Counted from the stretch's first letter, positions 43,331 to 52,730 are shown. The stretch is 64,000 nt of DNA from CBDEFX01 sp965237635 (GCA_965237635.1 CBDEFX010000001.1:1736001-1800000), one strand, 5' to 3'. Program-made: numbers and translations. The notes: generated by a model from the sequence alone, not told the origin.

Positions 43331-45963
43331 TGGTCACGCTCCTCGTCCGCCGCGTCATCCCCGGCGGCTCCGTCGTCTCGTTCCTCGCCCGTCGCATCCG
43401 TATCGGCGGCTTCGCCTGGCCGGTCCCGCTTGGTCCGCTGCTTTTTCCGCTCACGGTCCTGGGGGCCGGCGCTCCTCTGCTCCGTCTCCGATGAAACCTC
43501 GTTCTCCTTGAGAGCGGCGATGCCCTTCCGGAACCTGTCCATCCGCTTCTGCGACTCGGGGTCGCCGTCCGAGATGTCCCGGGGCGACAGGGTGTAGCCT
43601 TTGGTCGCCTTGCGGATGCGGGCTGCCGTCTCCGGGTCTCCCTGCTCCGGCTTCCTGACGGCCATCGAGAAGGCGGGCATCCGCTCCTTGCCCACGGTGG
43701 CCCTCACGTAGCAGTGATGCACGGGAAGCGACGTGATGTCCTCCTCGGACACCCGGTCCTTGCCCAGCTCCCACACCAGCGTTCTGGCGTCGGACCCGGC
43801 CACCTGGAAGACGGCGAGACAGCCGATGTTGGCGAGCAGGGTGTCCTGCATGGTGGGGGAGAGGTCGCCGAGCTTTGCCAGGCTCTGGGTGGCCAGGACG
43901 AAGCTGGCCCCGAACTTGCCCAGCTCGGACAGCATGCTCTCGTAGTCCAGGCCGGGCATGGACTGCATCTCGTCCACCACCACCAGCGCCCCCCTGCGCT
44001 TCTCCAGGGGCATGCTCCCCTGCTCCCGTATGACCGAATCGACGAGATTCAGCAGGGACGCGCCCACCAGGGCGGCCACGTCCCGGCCCGCCGTCCCCTG
44101 GGACGTGGAGACCAGCAGCACTCCGCCGTCCCGGATGGTGCTGCGCAGGTCGATGGTGGAGCGGCGCTGTCCCAGGATGGCCCTCGCCCGCTTGGAGGAT
44201 GCGTAGTAGGAGAGCCGGGTCTGGACGGGGGCCAGCGCCTCGGCCTTGTACTGGCTGTGCCATTTGCCGAAGTCCCTGGCCCACCACTCCAGGAGGTAGG
44301 GGTCTGAGACCTTCTTCAGCACGTCGTCGCGGAACTTCTTGTCGGAGAGCAGCTTGAGCCCGTCCAGGATGGTGTGCTGCTCCTCGGCGTCTATCCGCTC
44401 GTTGGCTTCGTGGAGGGTCTTGACGGTCTGCTCCAGGATGGACTGCATCCTGGGACCCCACTGCTCCCACAGGCCCCGCGCCACGCGCACCACCGAGTCT
44501 GCGGTGCGGTCGCGGTCGGCGAACACCCTCGTGTCGAGGAGGTTGATGCCGGGAGCTCCCCGCTCGTCGGCCAGGTCTATGAGCCGCACCCGGTCGGCGA
44601 GGGACTCGGGGACGTGCTCAAGCAGGCCGTTCACCAGGTCGGCGTGGGGGTCCACCACCACGATGGCGTCTCCGTCCCTGTCCTCGGCCTTCTCCCTCAT
44701 CTTGTGGACGACTATGTGGTGCATGAGGGTGGACTTGCCCATGCGGGTGCGGGCCACGTAGAGGTGGTGACGCCTGAGCAGGTCGTCGGGGAAATGGATG
44801 TCCCGGCGTTTCCCGGCGGTGGCCTCCCCCACGTGCGCTCCGCTCCTGACTCCCCGCGCCGAGGGGAGCAGCACCCTGGCCCCCGACCGCTCCACCAGGG
44901 GCGTCTCATCCCCCGCCCCGGGCGGGTGCCACAGGGCGGCGACCTCGCGCACGCCCAGGACGCTGCGCTTGCCGAAGAGTCCCGGACCTGCGGGGTGCAG
45001 GTTGTCCGTGGGCAAGGCGGGCCGCGCCCTGCCCACCTTCAGGCGGGCTCCGGCGGGGTTGTCGTAGTGGCGGTAGGCCACAGCCACCGGGTCCAACAGC
45101 TCCTTCGCGCGTTTAGGCCCCGCTTCAGGGGGCAGGACGGCGGTGACCTGTAGCTCGGCGTCGAAGGCGATGCGGGAGACCTTCTCCTTTATCAGGATGG
45201 GGTCGTAGACGCGGGAGCGGGCCTTCTTCCAGCGGTGCCAGGCGAAGCCGCCGACGGCCAGCCCCAGGGCTATGCCGGTCCCCAGGAGCGCCGCCTTCCA
45301 CGTCTCGCCCGCCTGCACCCACAGGTAGCCCTTGAGCGCGGCCATCGCCGCCACTCCCAGGACGGCCATCGTGATGCCGTCGGTCTGCAGCGGCTTGGTC
45401 TGGTAGGTGTAGGCGGGTTCCATCGGCTCCATGCCCGGACGCTTGTGGGCCTTCTCCATGTGGGCCTCGGACCAGTCGGGACCCAGGGAGCGCAGCAGCA
45501 GCCGCGCCACGACCCGCTCACCCTCCTTCAGGGCCGACAGAGCGCCCAGCAGGGCGATGAGGGGGTCCGAGCCGGGGTCCAGCAGGTCGTCGTCCCGGAA
45601 GGTGCGCAGGGGCGCGTACTCGGGGCCGACGGCCCGCAGCGTCATGCTCCACGCCCGCTCCCCCTCTTCGAGCCGCAGGGGGTCCTCCTCCCGGGGGACC
45701 TCGCGGATGAGGGCCTGGGGATAGTGGGCGGAGATCTGGCCCCGGACTGCTTCCTTGTCGAGACAGCGGGCCATCAGGGTCACGCCGTCCATGTCTCCCG
45801 CCAGCTCCAGGGAGAAGGGCTCGGGCACCGCGATGGAGCCGAGCAGGTTCTCCACTCCCAGCAGGGTGCGCTCCCCGGTCCTCGGCGGCGTCACCGCCAG
45901 CAGCACGGGGAGATTCTTGTTCCGGTCGTCGTCCAGCAGCCAGTTGATGGGGTTCAGCTTCAT
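43327..45963 (-). CDS. Type IV secretion coupling protein, VirD4/TraG-like ATPase
   Basis: 878 residues. Two TM segments near 200-250 (GITMAVLGVAAMAALKGYLW and LLGTGIALGLAVGGFAWH) are followed by Walker A in RTRMGKSTLMHH (about 405) and DPHADLVNGLLEHVPESLAD. Walker B is ALVVVDEMQSMPG, and the sensor region is LATQSLAKLGDLS. The C-terminal tail is highly charged. It is a hexameric DNA pump that delivers the element to the transfer channel. It sits between virB4 and Replic_Relax in the operon and is absent from copy A. Confidence 0.88.
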   Translation of the reverse strand: MKLNPINWLLDDDRNKNLPVLLAVTPPRTGERTLLGVENLLGSIAVPEPFSLELAGDMDGVTLMARCLDKEAVRGQISAHYPQALIREVPREEDPLRLEEGERAWSMTLRAVGPEYAPLRTFRDDDLLDPGSDPLIALLGALSALKEGERVVARLLLRSLGPDWSEAHMEKAHKRPGMEPMEPAYTYQTKPLQTDGITMAVLGVAAMAALKGYLWVQAGETWKAALLGTGIALGLAVGGFAWHRWKKARSRVYDPILIKEKVSRIAFDAELQVTAVLPPEAGPKRAKELLDPVAVAYRHYDNPAGARLKVGRARPALPTDNLHPAGPGLFGKRSVLGVREVAALWHPPGAGDETPLVERSGARVLLPSARGVRSGAHVGEATAGKRRDIHFPDDLLRRHHLYVARTRMGKSTLMHHIVVHKMREKAEDRDGDAIVVVDPHADLVNGLLEHVPESLADRVRLIDLADERGAPGINLLDTRVFADRDRTADSVVRVARGLWEQWGPRMQSILEQTVKTLHEANERIDAEEQHTILDGLKLLSDKKFRDDVLKKVSDPYLLEWWARDFGKWHSQYKAEALAPVQTRLSYYASSKRARAILGQRRSTIDLRSTIRDGGVLLVSTSQGTAGRDVAALVGASLLNLVDSVIREQGSMPLEKRRGALVVVDEMQSMPGLDYESMLSELGKFGASFVLATQSLAKLGDLSPTMQDTLLANIGCLAVFQVAGSDARTLVWELGKDRVSEEDITSLPVHHCYVRATVGKERMPAFSMAVRKPEQGDPETAARIRKATKGYTLSPRDISDGDPESQKRMDRFRKGIAALKENEVSSETEQRSAGPQDRERKKQRTKRDRPGEAADTDATGEERDDGAAGDDAADEERDQ

Positions 45964-46009
45964 GGCGTGTTTCCTTCCTCTATTGGGCGTTCCTTGCGTG
46001 TTTGACGTT

Positions 46010-48244
46010 CTACCCGTGCTTACCCGGCCTCCACTCGATGACCTCGGTTTCCTCGGGGGTGGCCTCGATGCGGACGGGGAAGCGGTGTCCCTTCGTCAGC
46101 AGCAGGCCGTCTCCCCTGGGGCAGGACAGCAGCCAGCGTTGGAGGTCCTGGGGAAGGTCGAAGGCGTCGCCCACCGTGCTGATGGCGGCGGCGTCCTGCT
46201 GAAGCAGCAGTTTGAAGGCGGCGTTCTGAAGCAAAGCGCGACCGGAGTGGCCGGTGATGGCCCGCGACGAGTCCTCGGACAAAAGGTCCTGGACGTCCTG
46301 GGTGATGAACTGCAATCCAAGGCGATGCTTCCGCGCCCGCTTTGCCATAGACACCATGAAGGCCGCGCCCTCGGGGTGCTGCATGATGCTCCACACCTCG
46401 TCCACGACCAGCAGCCGGGGTTTGGGGTCCTGGGCGGCGGCGGCCCACACCGTCTCGGTGCAGACCATCGCGGCGGCTGGCCTTAGCTCCGGCTCCAAGA
46501 GCCGCAGGTCGAAAACGGTGATCAGGGCCTCGTTGGACAGCAGGTCGTCGCCCTCGTCGGAGAGCAGGTTGCGCAGGCTGCCCGTGGCGAAGGGCCGCAG
46601 CAGCTTCGCCATATCTCCGCCTCCCGCCTCGTCTCCTTGCAGGTAGGCGTAGAAGTCCCGGAAGCCGGTGCGCTCGCGGGGCTGGTCGTAGTAGCCCGCC
46701 AGGGCGTGGTCCAGGGCGGCCCGCCGCTCGGCGCTCAGCCGCTCCCCCACCATCACCTCGATGAGCCGCCTCAGGCTTCCGATGCGTTGCAACAGCTCCT
46801 CGCTGTCGCCCCGCTCGATGACGAAGGGGTTCATGCCCTGGCCCGGCACACCGGGGGAGAGCACCCGCCCTCCTGCGGCGCGGGCCATGTCCGCGTACTC
46901 GCCCTCGGGGTCGATCACGTAGGCGGTGACGCCGCGGCACAGGCCCCTCAGCATCCCCAGCTTGGTGGCGAAGGATTTTCCCGAACCGGAGCGGGCGAGG
47001 ACCGCCGTGTTGGCGTTCAGGTGCGTGCCGTCCCAGGGGTCGTAGACCACCGGGGCGCAGGCCCGCATGTCGATGCCGTAGAGGGTGCCGCTGCGGGTGT
47101 CCAGGTCGGGCGGCGAGAAGGGGAAGAGCCGGGCGATGCTGGAGGTGTCCAGGGTGCGCCACTCGGCGACGGCGTTCAGGGCCAGCGGCAGCGTGGACAA
47201 CAGGCCCTCGCGCTGCCGGAAGGTCAGGGCGTCGAGCTTGCCCAGGGTGGCGGCGAAGTGGGCCTTGGCCCGTTGGGTCATCTCCTTGAGCGACGCCTCG
47301 TCCTTCGCGTGAAGGGTGATCGACAGGGAGGCGTGAAAGAGCCTCTCTCGGCCCCGCTGCACCTCGTCCCGCAGGCGGTTCACGTCCTCCAGGGCGATCT
47401 CCGCCTCCGGGGACATGGTGCGTCCCCGCTTGAATGAGAGGGACTGGGCCGACTCGAAGCGCACCTTCTGCCACTCAAGGGTCCGCGCCGCCTGCTCGGC
47501 GGGAATCGGCCCCAGGTGGACGGACAGGTCCATCGGCGCTCCCGCCGCCATGAGGCTTTGCAGGAAGCCGGGGGCCAGGGACCGGGGCCACTTGCCCAGG
47601 TGCAGCGACCGGACGAGGGTCCCGCCGACGCGCATGTCGCGGCGGTTGATCTCCACCTCCACGGGCGTCTCCTCGCCTGCCTGTCCGTCAGACAGGTCTA
47701 TCTCCGTGGGCGAGCCGCCGAGGGCGGATGCCAAGAGGAACATCCGAAGCTGACGGCCCCTGAGCGGGTGGACGGACAGCCCGGCCCGCGCCAGCAGGCC
47801 GCGCAGCTCGTCAATCCGCCCGAACTCGCAGACGGCGTAGAAGCGCCGGTCCAGGATGCCGTCGCGCTTTTCCAGATCGGTCAGCAGGCGTCGGAGGGAC
47901 TCGGACGCCGCCTTCGTCTGCGGGGGCAGGCTGTCCGGCTGGGCCTCTTGCAGGTCCTGCCGCAGGCGCTTCAGGCCGGGTGGGTGCTGACGGACGAGAA
48001 GCTGCGCCGGGAAGTCCAGGGCGTTGAGCGCCCCGGCGAAGGCACCCAGCTTCGGCTCGTCAAGCTCCAGGCCCATCACCTCGCAGACGCCGAGCTTCAC
48101 ACCGTCGAGACGCACCGGCCCGTCCTCCTCCAGATGCGATAGCATGAAGCAGAGGGGCAGCGGGAGCGGCGGCTTGGCCTTGATGCTCTTGGGCTTCTCA
48201 GCCATGCCCGCGACTCCATTCGTGGGTTCGGATAGCTCTTTCAA
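46010..48244 (-). CDS. VirB4/TraC-like transfer ATPase
   Basis: 744 residues from TTG 48244 (AAGGAG upstream) or 731 from ATG 48205. The N-terminal half is the CagE/VirB4 domain (RFESAQSLSFKRGRTMSPEA, SLSITLHAKDEASLKEM). Walker A is ARSGSGKSFATKLG near 418, with AYVIDPEGEYADMARAAGG next and the Walker B LLVVDEVWSIMQHPEGA, then QFITQDVQDLLSED. It powers assembly of the conjugation machinery at the membrane. Well conserved and intact. Confidence 0.92.
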   Translation of the reverse strand: MKELSEPTNGVAGMAEKPKSIKAKPPLPLPLCFMLSHLEEDGPVRLDGVKLGVCEVMGLELDEPKLGAFAGALNALDFPAQLLVRQHPPGLKRLRQDLQEAQPDSLPPQTKAASESLRRLLTDLEKRDGILDRRFYAVCEFGRIDELRGLLARAGLSVHPLRGRQLRMFLLASALGGSPTEIDLSDGQAGEETPVEVEINRRDMRVGGTLVRSLHLGKWPRSLAPGFLQSLMAAGAPMDLSVHLGPIPAEQAARTLEWQKVRFESAQSLSFKRGRTMSPEAEIALEDVNRLRDEVQRGRERLFHASLSITLHAKDEASLKEMTQRAKAHFAATLGKLDALTFRQREGLLSTLPLALNAVAEWRTLDTSSIARLFPFSPPDLDTRSGTLYGIDMRACAPVVYDPWDGTHLNANTAVLARSGSGKSFATKLGMLRGLCRGVTAYVIDPEGEYADMARAAGGRVLSPGVPGQGMNPFVIERGDSEELLQRIGSLRRLIEVMVGERLSAERRAALDHALAGYYDQPRERTGFRDFYAYLQGDEAGGGDMAKLLRPFATGSLRNLLSDEGDDLLSNEALITVFDLRLLEPELRPAAAMVCTETVWAAAAQDPKPRLLVVDEVWSIMQHPEGAAFMVSMAKRARKHRLGLQFITQDVQDLLSEDSSRAITGHSGRALLQNAAFKLLLQQDAAAISTVGDAFDLPQDLQRWLLSCPRGDGLLLTKGHRFPVRIEATPEETEVIEWRPGKHG

Positions 48245-48267
48245 TCCCGTGTTCTCCTTGTCTTTGC

Positions 48268-48594
48268 TTATGGGATGGGGACGATGCCGCTCAGCAGAGC
48301 AACCGCGACGCCCTTGGCCGAGAGCGCCAGCACAAGCCCCACCACCGCGCCGATGACGGCGCTCCTGGCCCGTCCGCCGCCCCGCTCCTCGCCTCCCTCG
48401 GCCATCAGGACGAAGCCCGCCCAGACGATGGCGAAGAGGCAGAGGCCGGAGGCGGCGTAGGCCATCGCCGTCAATGCGTCGCTGATGGCCCGGAGCATCT
48501 CTTGCTCCTCGGCGGGGGCCGCGCCGACGGACGCCAGCGCAGCCCCGGCGAGAAGCAGGGTTGTTGTGAGCCGCCTCACCACGGCCACCGCCAT
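48268..48594 (-). CDS. VirB2/TrbC-like pilin
   Basis: 108 residues. The signal peptide (VVRRLTTTLLLAGAALASVG) has a cleavage site at AAPAEE. Two hydrophobic segments follow (AYAASGLCLFAIVWAGFVLM and AVIGAVVGLVLALSAKGVAV) separated by a Gly/Arg-rich loop. This is the exact layout of conjugative pilins. The start overlaps the end of the PrgI-like gene by 19 bp and the gene precedes virB4 by 23 bp. Confidence 0.75.
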   Translation of the reverse strand: MAVAVVRRLTTTLLLAGAALASVGAAPAEEQEMLRAISDALTAMAYAASGLCLFAIVWAGFVLMAEGGEERGGGRARSAVIGAVVGLVLALSAKGVAVALLSGIVPIP

Positions 48595-50357
48595 CCGAAG
48601 AATCCGAACAGGCCGCGCATCTCCTCGTCGGTGAGGGGCGTCTGCTCGGTGGGGACGGGTTCCGGCTCGGGCTCGGGCAGCGTGAGCGTCTTGAAGGGGG
48701 CGTCGGAACCTATGCTCGAAGCCGTCGCCAGGGTCTCGCTCCTGCTGCGGGCGACGGGCTCCCGCTCCACCGCCTCGGCCTCGACGCGCTCCGGGTGGAC
48801 GATGGTGAGAGTGACCTGCTTGTAGACCGCCTCGCTGGGGATGGACAGGTGGGCCGTGAGGGTGTGCTCGGTCGTCGTCCCGTCCTCGTGGGTCACCGTC
48901 ACCGTCTCGCTGACGGTCTCGCTAGCTCCCGGGCGCACCAGCCGCACCGTCTCGGTGCGGTGTTCCGTCCTCTCCGGGTGGTGGGTGAGCCGAACCATCG
49001 GCGGCATGGCGATTCTGAGCGCCGCCTCAAGCTCCGCCTCGATTGCCACGCCGTGGACCGCCTTGCCGGTTGCGACGGGGATGGAGAAGCGGGTCTCGCC
49101 GTTGGGGACGAAGGAGACGCTCGTGCGCGACCCGCCAACGGTGACGCTGACGGTCCCCGTGATGGCGGCAACTGCCGCCTCCATCAACGCCGTCTCGGTG
49201 ACGCTCTTGTGTCCGGCCACTGTCTGAAGGCTTATGGCCTCCTCGATTTCGGCCACGCACTCGGAGGCCACGGTTCCCTCGATGCTCCCCGGCGTCCAGC
49301 CCAGGGACGCGACGCTGAGGCGGCACAGCTCCCCCTCCGCCGACGGCAGGGGGTATGGGATCTGCCCGTCCTTCAGGGTGACGGCCCCCGCCTGGCCGAG
49401 GCCGTCCTCCCACGAGAACGTCAGGGACGGCGACTCGCCGGAGAGTGGGACGGAGTAGACGGTCCGCTCCCCCTCGTCCAGGCTCGCCGATCCCCAGAAG
49501 CGCAGCGACCGGCCCTCACGTCCGCCGTAGGCCCGCACCCGCAGGTGCAGGTCCGTGGCGGCCCGCAGGGTCACCTTGGCCCGGTCTCCCGACACCTGTA
49601 GTCCCTCGACGAATATCCTCCGTCCGGGGACGGGCTCGGGTATCTCGTACTCGATCTGGCCGGGCCAGTGTCCGTCGGCCAGGGCCGGCTGCGGGACGGT
49701 GAGCGTCAAGACCGCCAGGGCTGTGACGGCCAGCACGGCGAGCCATGACTTGCGATGGCTGGTCTCCCGTGTAGCGGCACGGTTGCCTGCTGCCTTGCGG
49801 ACAGGCGCGTTGGCGTTGTTGCCCTCTCCCCCCTTGCGCCTGCGGCGCTTGCCGAACCACCGGAGGGGCATCCGCCCGTTGCGGCGCTCGCCCTCATTCC
49901 GCCTCTTCTTGTTGTCCCTGGGCCGTCTCCGCAGGACCCGTCTTGCCCGCCTCGCCATGAGCCGCAGCGGGCCGGGTCCGCCTGCCTTGCCTGCCTCGTC
50001 GTCAGGCAGGCTCTGCGCCGGCGCGGGGGGCTCGCCTGCCTTGCCGTCAGGCAGGCTGCGGACAAGCTGGGCCGGTGGCCCGGCGTAGCGCCGCGCCCCC
50101 AGCCAGAACCGCAGCAGGTCGGCGGCCACCAACGGCAGCCGCCGATCCCCGATCTTCCCCACGACGGCCGCGACCCCCGCAAGACCCAGGACGACGGCTA
50201 TGGCCATCCGCGCCTCTGCGGGGCCTACGGGGGCGTAGCTGTACGCGCCGTAGGACAGGGCGCACACCGCCGTCAACGCCACGATCTGGGGAAACGTGAA
50301 CCCCAGCAGAACTTTGTCCTCTGCCTGCACGTGGGTCGGAACCTCGTGCTCTCTCAT
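48576..50357 (-). CDS. PrgI/VirB3-like protein fused to a large extracellular domain (copy B)
   Basis: 593 residues. The N-terminal PrgI module (EVPTHVQAEDKVLLGFTFPQ; two TM segments) is followed by an Arg/Lys-rich cytoplasmic linker (about 85-205) and a third hydrophobic segment (WLAVLAVTALAVLTLTVPQP). The segment ends ALA before DGHW, looking like an internal signal-peptidase site. The exported 365 or so residues are beta-rich with repeated Thr/Val strands, two Cys residues (LCRL, ECVAE) and an LPEPEPEP stalk near the end. Copy A has the same architecture. Possibly a VirB3 platform tethering, or releasing, a surface adhesin. Confidence 0.8.
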   Translation of the reverse strand: MREHEVPTHVQAEDKVLLGFTFPQIVALTAVCALSYGAYSYAPVGPAEARMAIAVVLGLAGVAAVVGKIGDRRLPLVAADLLRFWLGARRYAGPPAQLVRSLPDGKAGEPPAPAQSLPDDEAGKAGGPGPLRLMARRARRVLRRRPRDNKKRRNEGERRNGRMPLRWFGKRRRRKGGEGNNANAPVRKAAGNRAATRETSHRKSWLAVLAVTALAVLTLTVPQPALADGHWPGQIEYEIPEPVPGRRIFVEGLQVSGDRAKVTLRAATDLHLRVRAYGGREGRSLRFWGSASLDEGERTVYSVPLSGESPSLTFSWEDGLGQAGAVTLKDGQIPYPLPSAEGELCRLSVASLGWTPGSIEGTVASECVAEIEEAISLQTVAGHKSVTETALMEAAVAAITGTVSVTVGGSRTSVSFVPNGETRFSIPVATGKAVHGVAIEAELEAALRIAMPPMVRLTHHPERTEHRTETVRLVRPGASETVSETVTVTHEDGTTTEHTLTAHLSIPSEAVYKQVTLTIVHPERVEAEAVEREPVARSRSETLATASSIGSDAPFKTLTLPEPEPEPVPTEQTPLTDEEMRGLFGFFGWRWPW

Positions 50358-50381
50358 GTCTTTCCTCCTTGCTTGTTCCGC

Positions 50382-50666
50382 TTACTTTGTGGGCGTGGGC
50401 GTGGCCGGGTCCGGCAGGTCGATCTCCACCGGCGATCCCACCACGGCGTTCATCACCAGCTCGACGACTCCGTAGGCCACCATCGCCAGCACGATGCCCG
50501 CGATGGCGGTCATCATGGCCGACTTGCCCCGCTCCATCTGGTGGGGCGCTCCCGAGGCCGTGAGGTACAGGTAGGCCCCGTAGATGAAGAAGCCCACGCC
50601 GACGGCCCCTACGACTCCCAGCAGGATTCCCACCAGGTTCGATATGGTCTGTGTAAGGTCTGCCAT
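50382..50666 (-). CDS. Two-TM pilin-like transfer protein (copy B)
   Basis: 94 residues. It starts ADLTQTISNLVGILLGVVGA and has TM segments and a loop (ASGAPHQMERGKSAMMTAIA) identical to copy A, with a short PATPTPTK tail. The topology is VirB2/TrbC-like, but since a second VirB2-like gene with a signal peptide lies downstream, one of the two may be a different membrane subunit. Strong conservation between copies suggests a core role. Confidence 0.7.
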   Translation of the reverse strand: MADLTQTISNLVGILLGVVGAVGVGFFIYGAYLYLTASGAPHQMERGKSAMMTAIAGIVLAMVAYGVVELVMNAVVGSPVEIDLPDPATPTPTK

Positions 50667-50848
50667 AGGTCTCTCTCCTCTCTTCTTTCGAGTGTCTTGC
50701 TCGTCGCTATCGGTCCGATTGGTTCGCGTATGTCCGCTCGCTTACCTGCACATCTCCTCACCTCCTCTGCGTGGTCGTCGTCTTCATGTGATTCTTGACG
50801 GTCTTTTTCAGTTGGAACCGGCGTCTCCCGGCGCTTACTCCCCGGCGC

Positions 50849-51826
50849 TTACTCCCCGGCACTCCTGGGCGCTCCGCCTCCGCCTCCCCCGTCCGAGGGG
50901 GTCGCCATGTCCGCCATCGAGCGGATGCCGGATGCGGCGGATGACAGGCCCCCTCCCGCCACCATCGCCCCCGCCGCCATTCCTCCGGGGCCTCCCGCCG
51001 CTCCGCCTGCGATCAGCCCGATGGACTTCGCGGAGCGGACCATGGAGCCCGGAAGGTTCATGCCGAAGTAGAGGGTGCTCAGCCATGAGTCGAAGGTCCC
51101 GTGATTGCCCAGCATCGACGGCACCTTGGTGGCCATGTAGATGAAGGCCAACGACATGAGCAGCTTCCAGATGATGTCCTGCACCGGCTCGTAGGCCGCG
51201 AATCCCGCGAACTCGTGGAGGAACCCGAAGCCCAATGCCAGCGCGATGAGCTGCACCGCCTGCTGGAACACCGTGGTCATGAACAGCCGTAGCCAGTGCC
51301 GTCCCCAGCCCGCCGTGTGGGGCAGTATCCAGAGCCCCAACGCGATGGGGGCCAGCGCCAGCAGGATGTCGATGAGGGCGAGGCGCAGGATCATCTGCAC
51401 GATCACGTAGAGCACGAAGAAGCCGTAGAAGAGGTACAGAATGGCCATCAGGATGGCCATGCCGACGCTTCCCGCTTGCACTGCCGTCAGCAGCGTATTC
51501 AGTGACGCTCTCAGCAGGTCTCCTGCGGTGACGCCTAGCGATGCGGCGATGAATCCCGACACGGCGTCGGCCACGTCGATGATGAGGGCGCACCACCACA
51601 GGGACGTGGCGGCGGCCACAAGGCCGAGCACGAGGCGCGGGACCATCTCCCGCCATCCGTTCTGGGTCTGCCCCAGGTGGTGCTGCATGATGAGGCTCAG
51701 CCCCATCCAGCCGAGAATGAGGACCAGAACGCCGGAGGCGACGGCCCATACGACCGTCCACGCCTCCCGCACCAGGGGGTGCAGGTAGGTCAGCTCCGGG
51801 GGTGTTCCAGTGAGGATGTCGGTCAT
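50849..51826 (-). CDS. TrbL/VirB6-like polytopic membrane protein (copy B, intact)
   Basis: 325 residues from ATG 51826. At least six hydrophobic segments (VVWAVASGVLVLILGWMGLS, MVPRLVLGLVAAATSLWW, MAILMAILYLFYGFFVLYVI, LALIDILLALAPIALGLW, MTTVFQQAVQLIALALGFGF, LLMSLAFIYMATKV) are followed by a Gly/Ala-rich tail. This is the usual form of TrbL/VirB6 channel proteins in monoderm conjugation systems. It is seven bases after the secreted-protein gene. It shows exactly what the copy A pseudogene has lost. Confidence 0.78.
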   Translation of the reverse strand: MTDILTGTPPELTYLHPLVREAWTVVWAVASGVLVLILGWMGLSLIMQHHLGQTQNGWREMVPRLVLGLVAAATSLWWCALIIDVADAVSGFIAASLGVTAGDLLRASLNTLLTAVQAGSVGMAILMAILYLFYGFFVLYVIVQMILRLALIDILLALAPIALGLWILPHTAGWGRHWLRLFMTTVFQQAVQLIALALGFGFLHEFAGFAAYEPVQDIIWKLLMSLAFIYMATKVPSMLGNHGTFDSWLSTLYFGMNLPGSMVRSAKSIGLIAGGAAGGPGGMAAGAMVAGGGLSSAASGIRSMADMATPSDGGGGGGAPRSAGE

Positions 51827-51832
51827 GCGCCG

Positions 51833-52447
51833 CTAATCTCCCCGGCAGTTGGCGGCGTCCTCGCCGCTGGCCTTCTCCACCACGCCGCAGAGGGTCCCGT
51901 GGACTCCCTCGATGGTCCACCGGGCGAAGGCTTTGGCCCACCGCTCTGGGTCGAGGGCTCCCAGAATCTTGTTCCAGAGGCCCCCGGGCTGATGCACCGG
52001 AATGACCGCGTGGAAGGTGTGGAGTTCCCCGCTGCCGCCGTCCCGGGCCAGCATGACCAGCAGGTACGCCTGCTCGGGGTCGAGATCGGGCTGGTCGTCC
52101 TCGAAGGGGTAGTCCCAGGAGTACTCCCAGCCGTCCCTGCGCTCCTTCTCTCCACCCCGCACCCGGTATATGGCGGTGAGCCAGTCGCCGGAGTCGGGGT
52201 GGCGGACGCCGTAGTAGAGGGAGGTGGGCTTGCGGTCGAAGACGGGCCTTGCGATGAAGCGCCCGTCCTTCTTGCGCTCGACGAAACCCTCGTCCTCGTT
52301 GACCAGGGTGATCTCCGCTCCGGGCGGGGCTTGGGCCAGGGCCGGGTTGCTCGACGGGACGGCCATGAGCGCCGCCAGCAGCAGCGCCGCCGCCAGGGGT
52401 ATCAGCCGCCTGGCTCTACCGGGAATGACTCTCGATTTCAGCGCCAA
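51833..52447 (-). CDS. Secreted protein, first gene of the transfer operon (copy B)
   Basis: 204 residues from TTG 52447, four bases after GGGAGGTGA. The signal peptide (RARRLIPLAAALLLAALMAV, then PSSNPALAQA) matches copy A. The mature protein keeps ITLVNEDEGFVERK, DGRFIARPVFDRK, YYGVRHPDSGDW and the C-terminal cysteines (GTLCGVVEKASGEDAANC). TTG rather than ATG may hold expression low. Unknown surface or periplasm-like component of the transfer machine. Confidence 0.75.
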   Translation of the reverse strand: MALKSRVIPGRARRLIPLAAALLLAALMAVPSSNPALAQAPPGAEITLVNEDEGFVERKKDGRFIARPVFDRKPTSLYYGVRHPDSGDWLTAIYRVRGGEKERRDGWEYSWDYPFEDDQPDLDPEQAYLLVMLARDGGSGELHTFHAVIPVHQPGGLWNKILGALDPERWAKAFARWTIEGVHGTLCGVVEKASGEDAANCRGD

Positions 52448-52706
52448 CTCGTCACCTCCCTGCGGTTCGATTCATGGGGTCTTTGCTCTCGCAAATAGAG
52501 TGTGAAGGATCGGAAAGTCGTACAGAACTTCCTAGAGGGGGGTGCATGTTTGCACCCCCCTCTAGGGCATTCCGCAGAGGGTGCCTGATGTGATGTCATG
52601 GGGGTGTACAGAGAAACGAGTTTGGTGGCGAAGTGCCAGGCCGGGTCATTTCGTAGCTGAAACGGGGGGAAATCGGCCCCTACGGGACGTAAAAAGTGAA
52701 CACTTT
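52448..52706 (-). promoter_or_regulatory. Conserved transfer-operon leader with 15-bp hairpin, copy B (oriT or promoter candidate)
   Basis: A perfect hairpin CTAGAGGGGGGTGCA-TGTT-TGCACCCCCCTCTAG spans 52532-52565. Upstream on the minus strand are blocks shared with copy A: AAAGTGTTCACTTT (52693-52706), GTAGGGGCC, ACCCGG, CACCAAAC, TTTCTCTGTA and ATGACATCACA; downstream, AGTTCTG and TTCACACTC. The order and spacing are kept across about 260 bp although the coding regions have diverged. Confidence 0.55.
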
Positions 52707-52730
52707 GTCGGAACAGCGGGTTCCACTGGC

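Noticed and set aside
41310..43454. A 714-codon open frame on the minus strand over the Replic_Relax gene
   Set aside because: Only its last 93 codons (XRE regulator) are protein-like. The rest is Arg/Pro-rich antisense-type sequence overlapping a well-supported gene in another frame.
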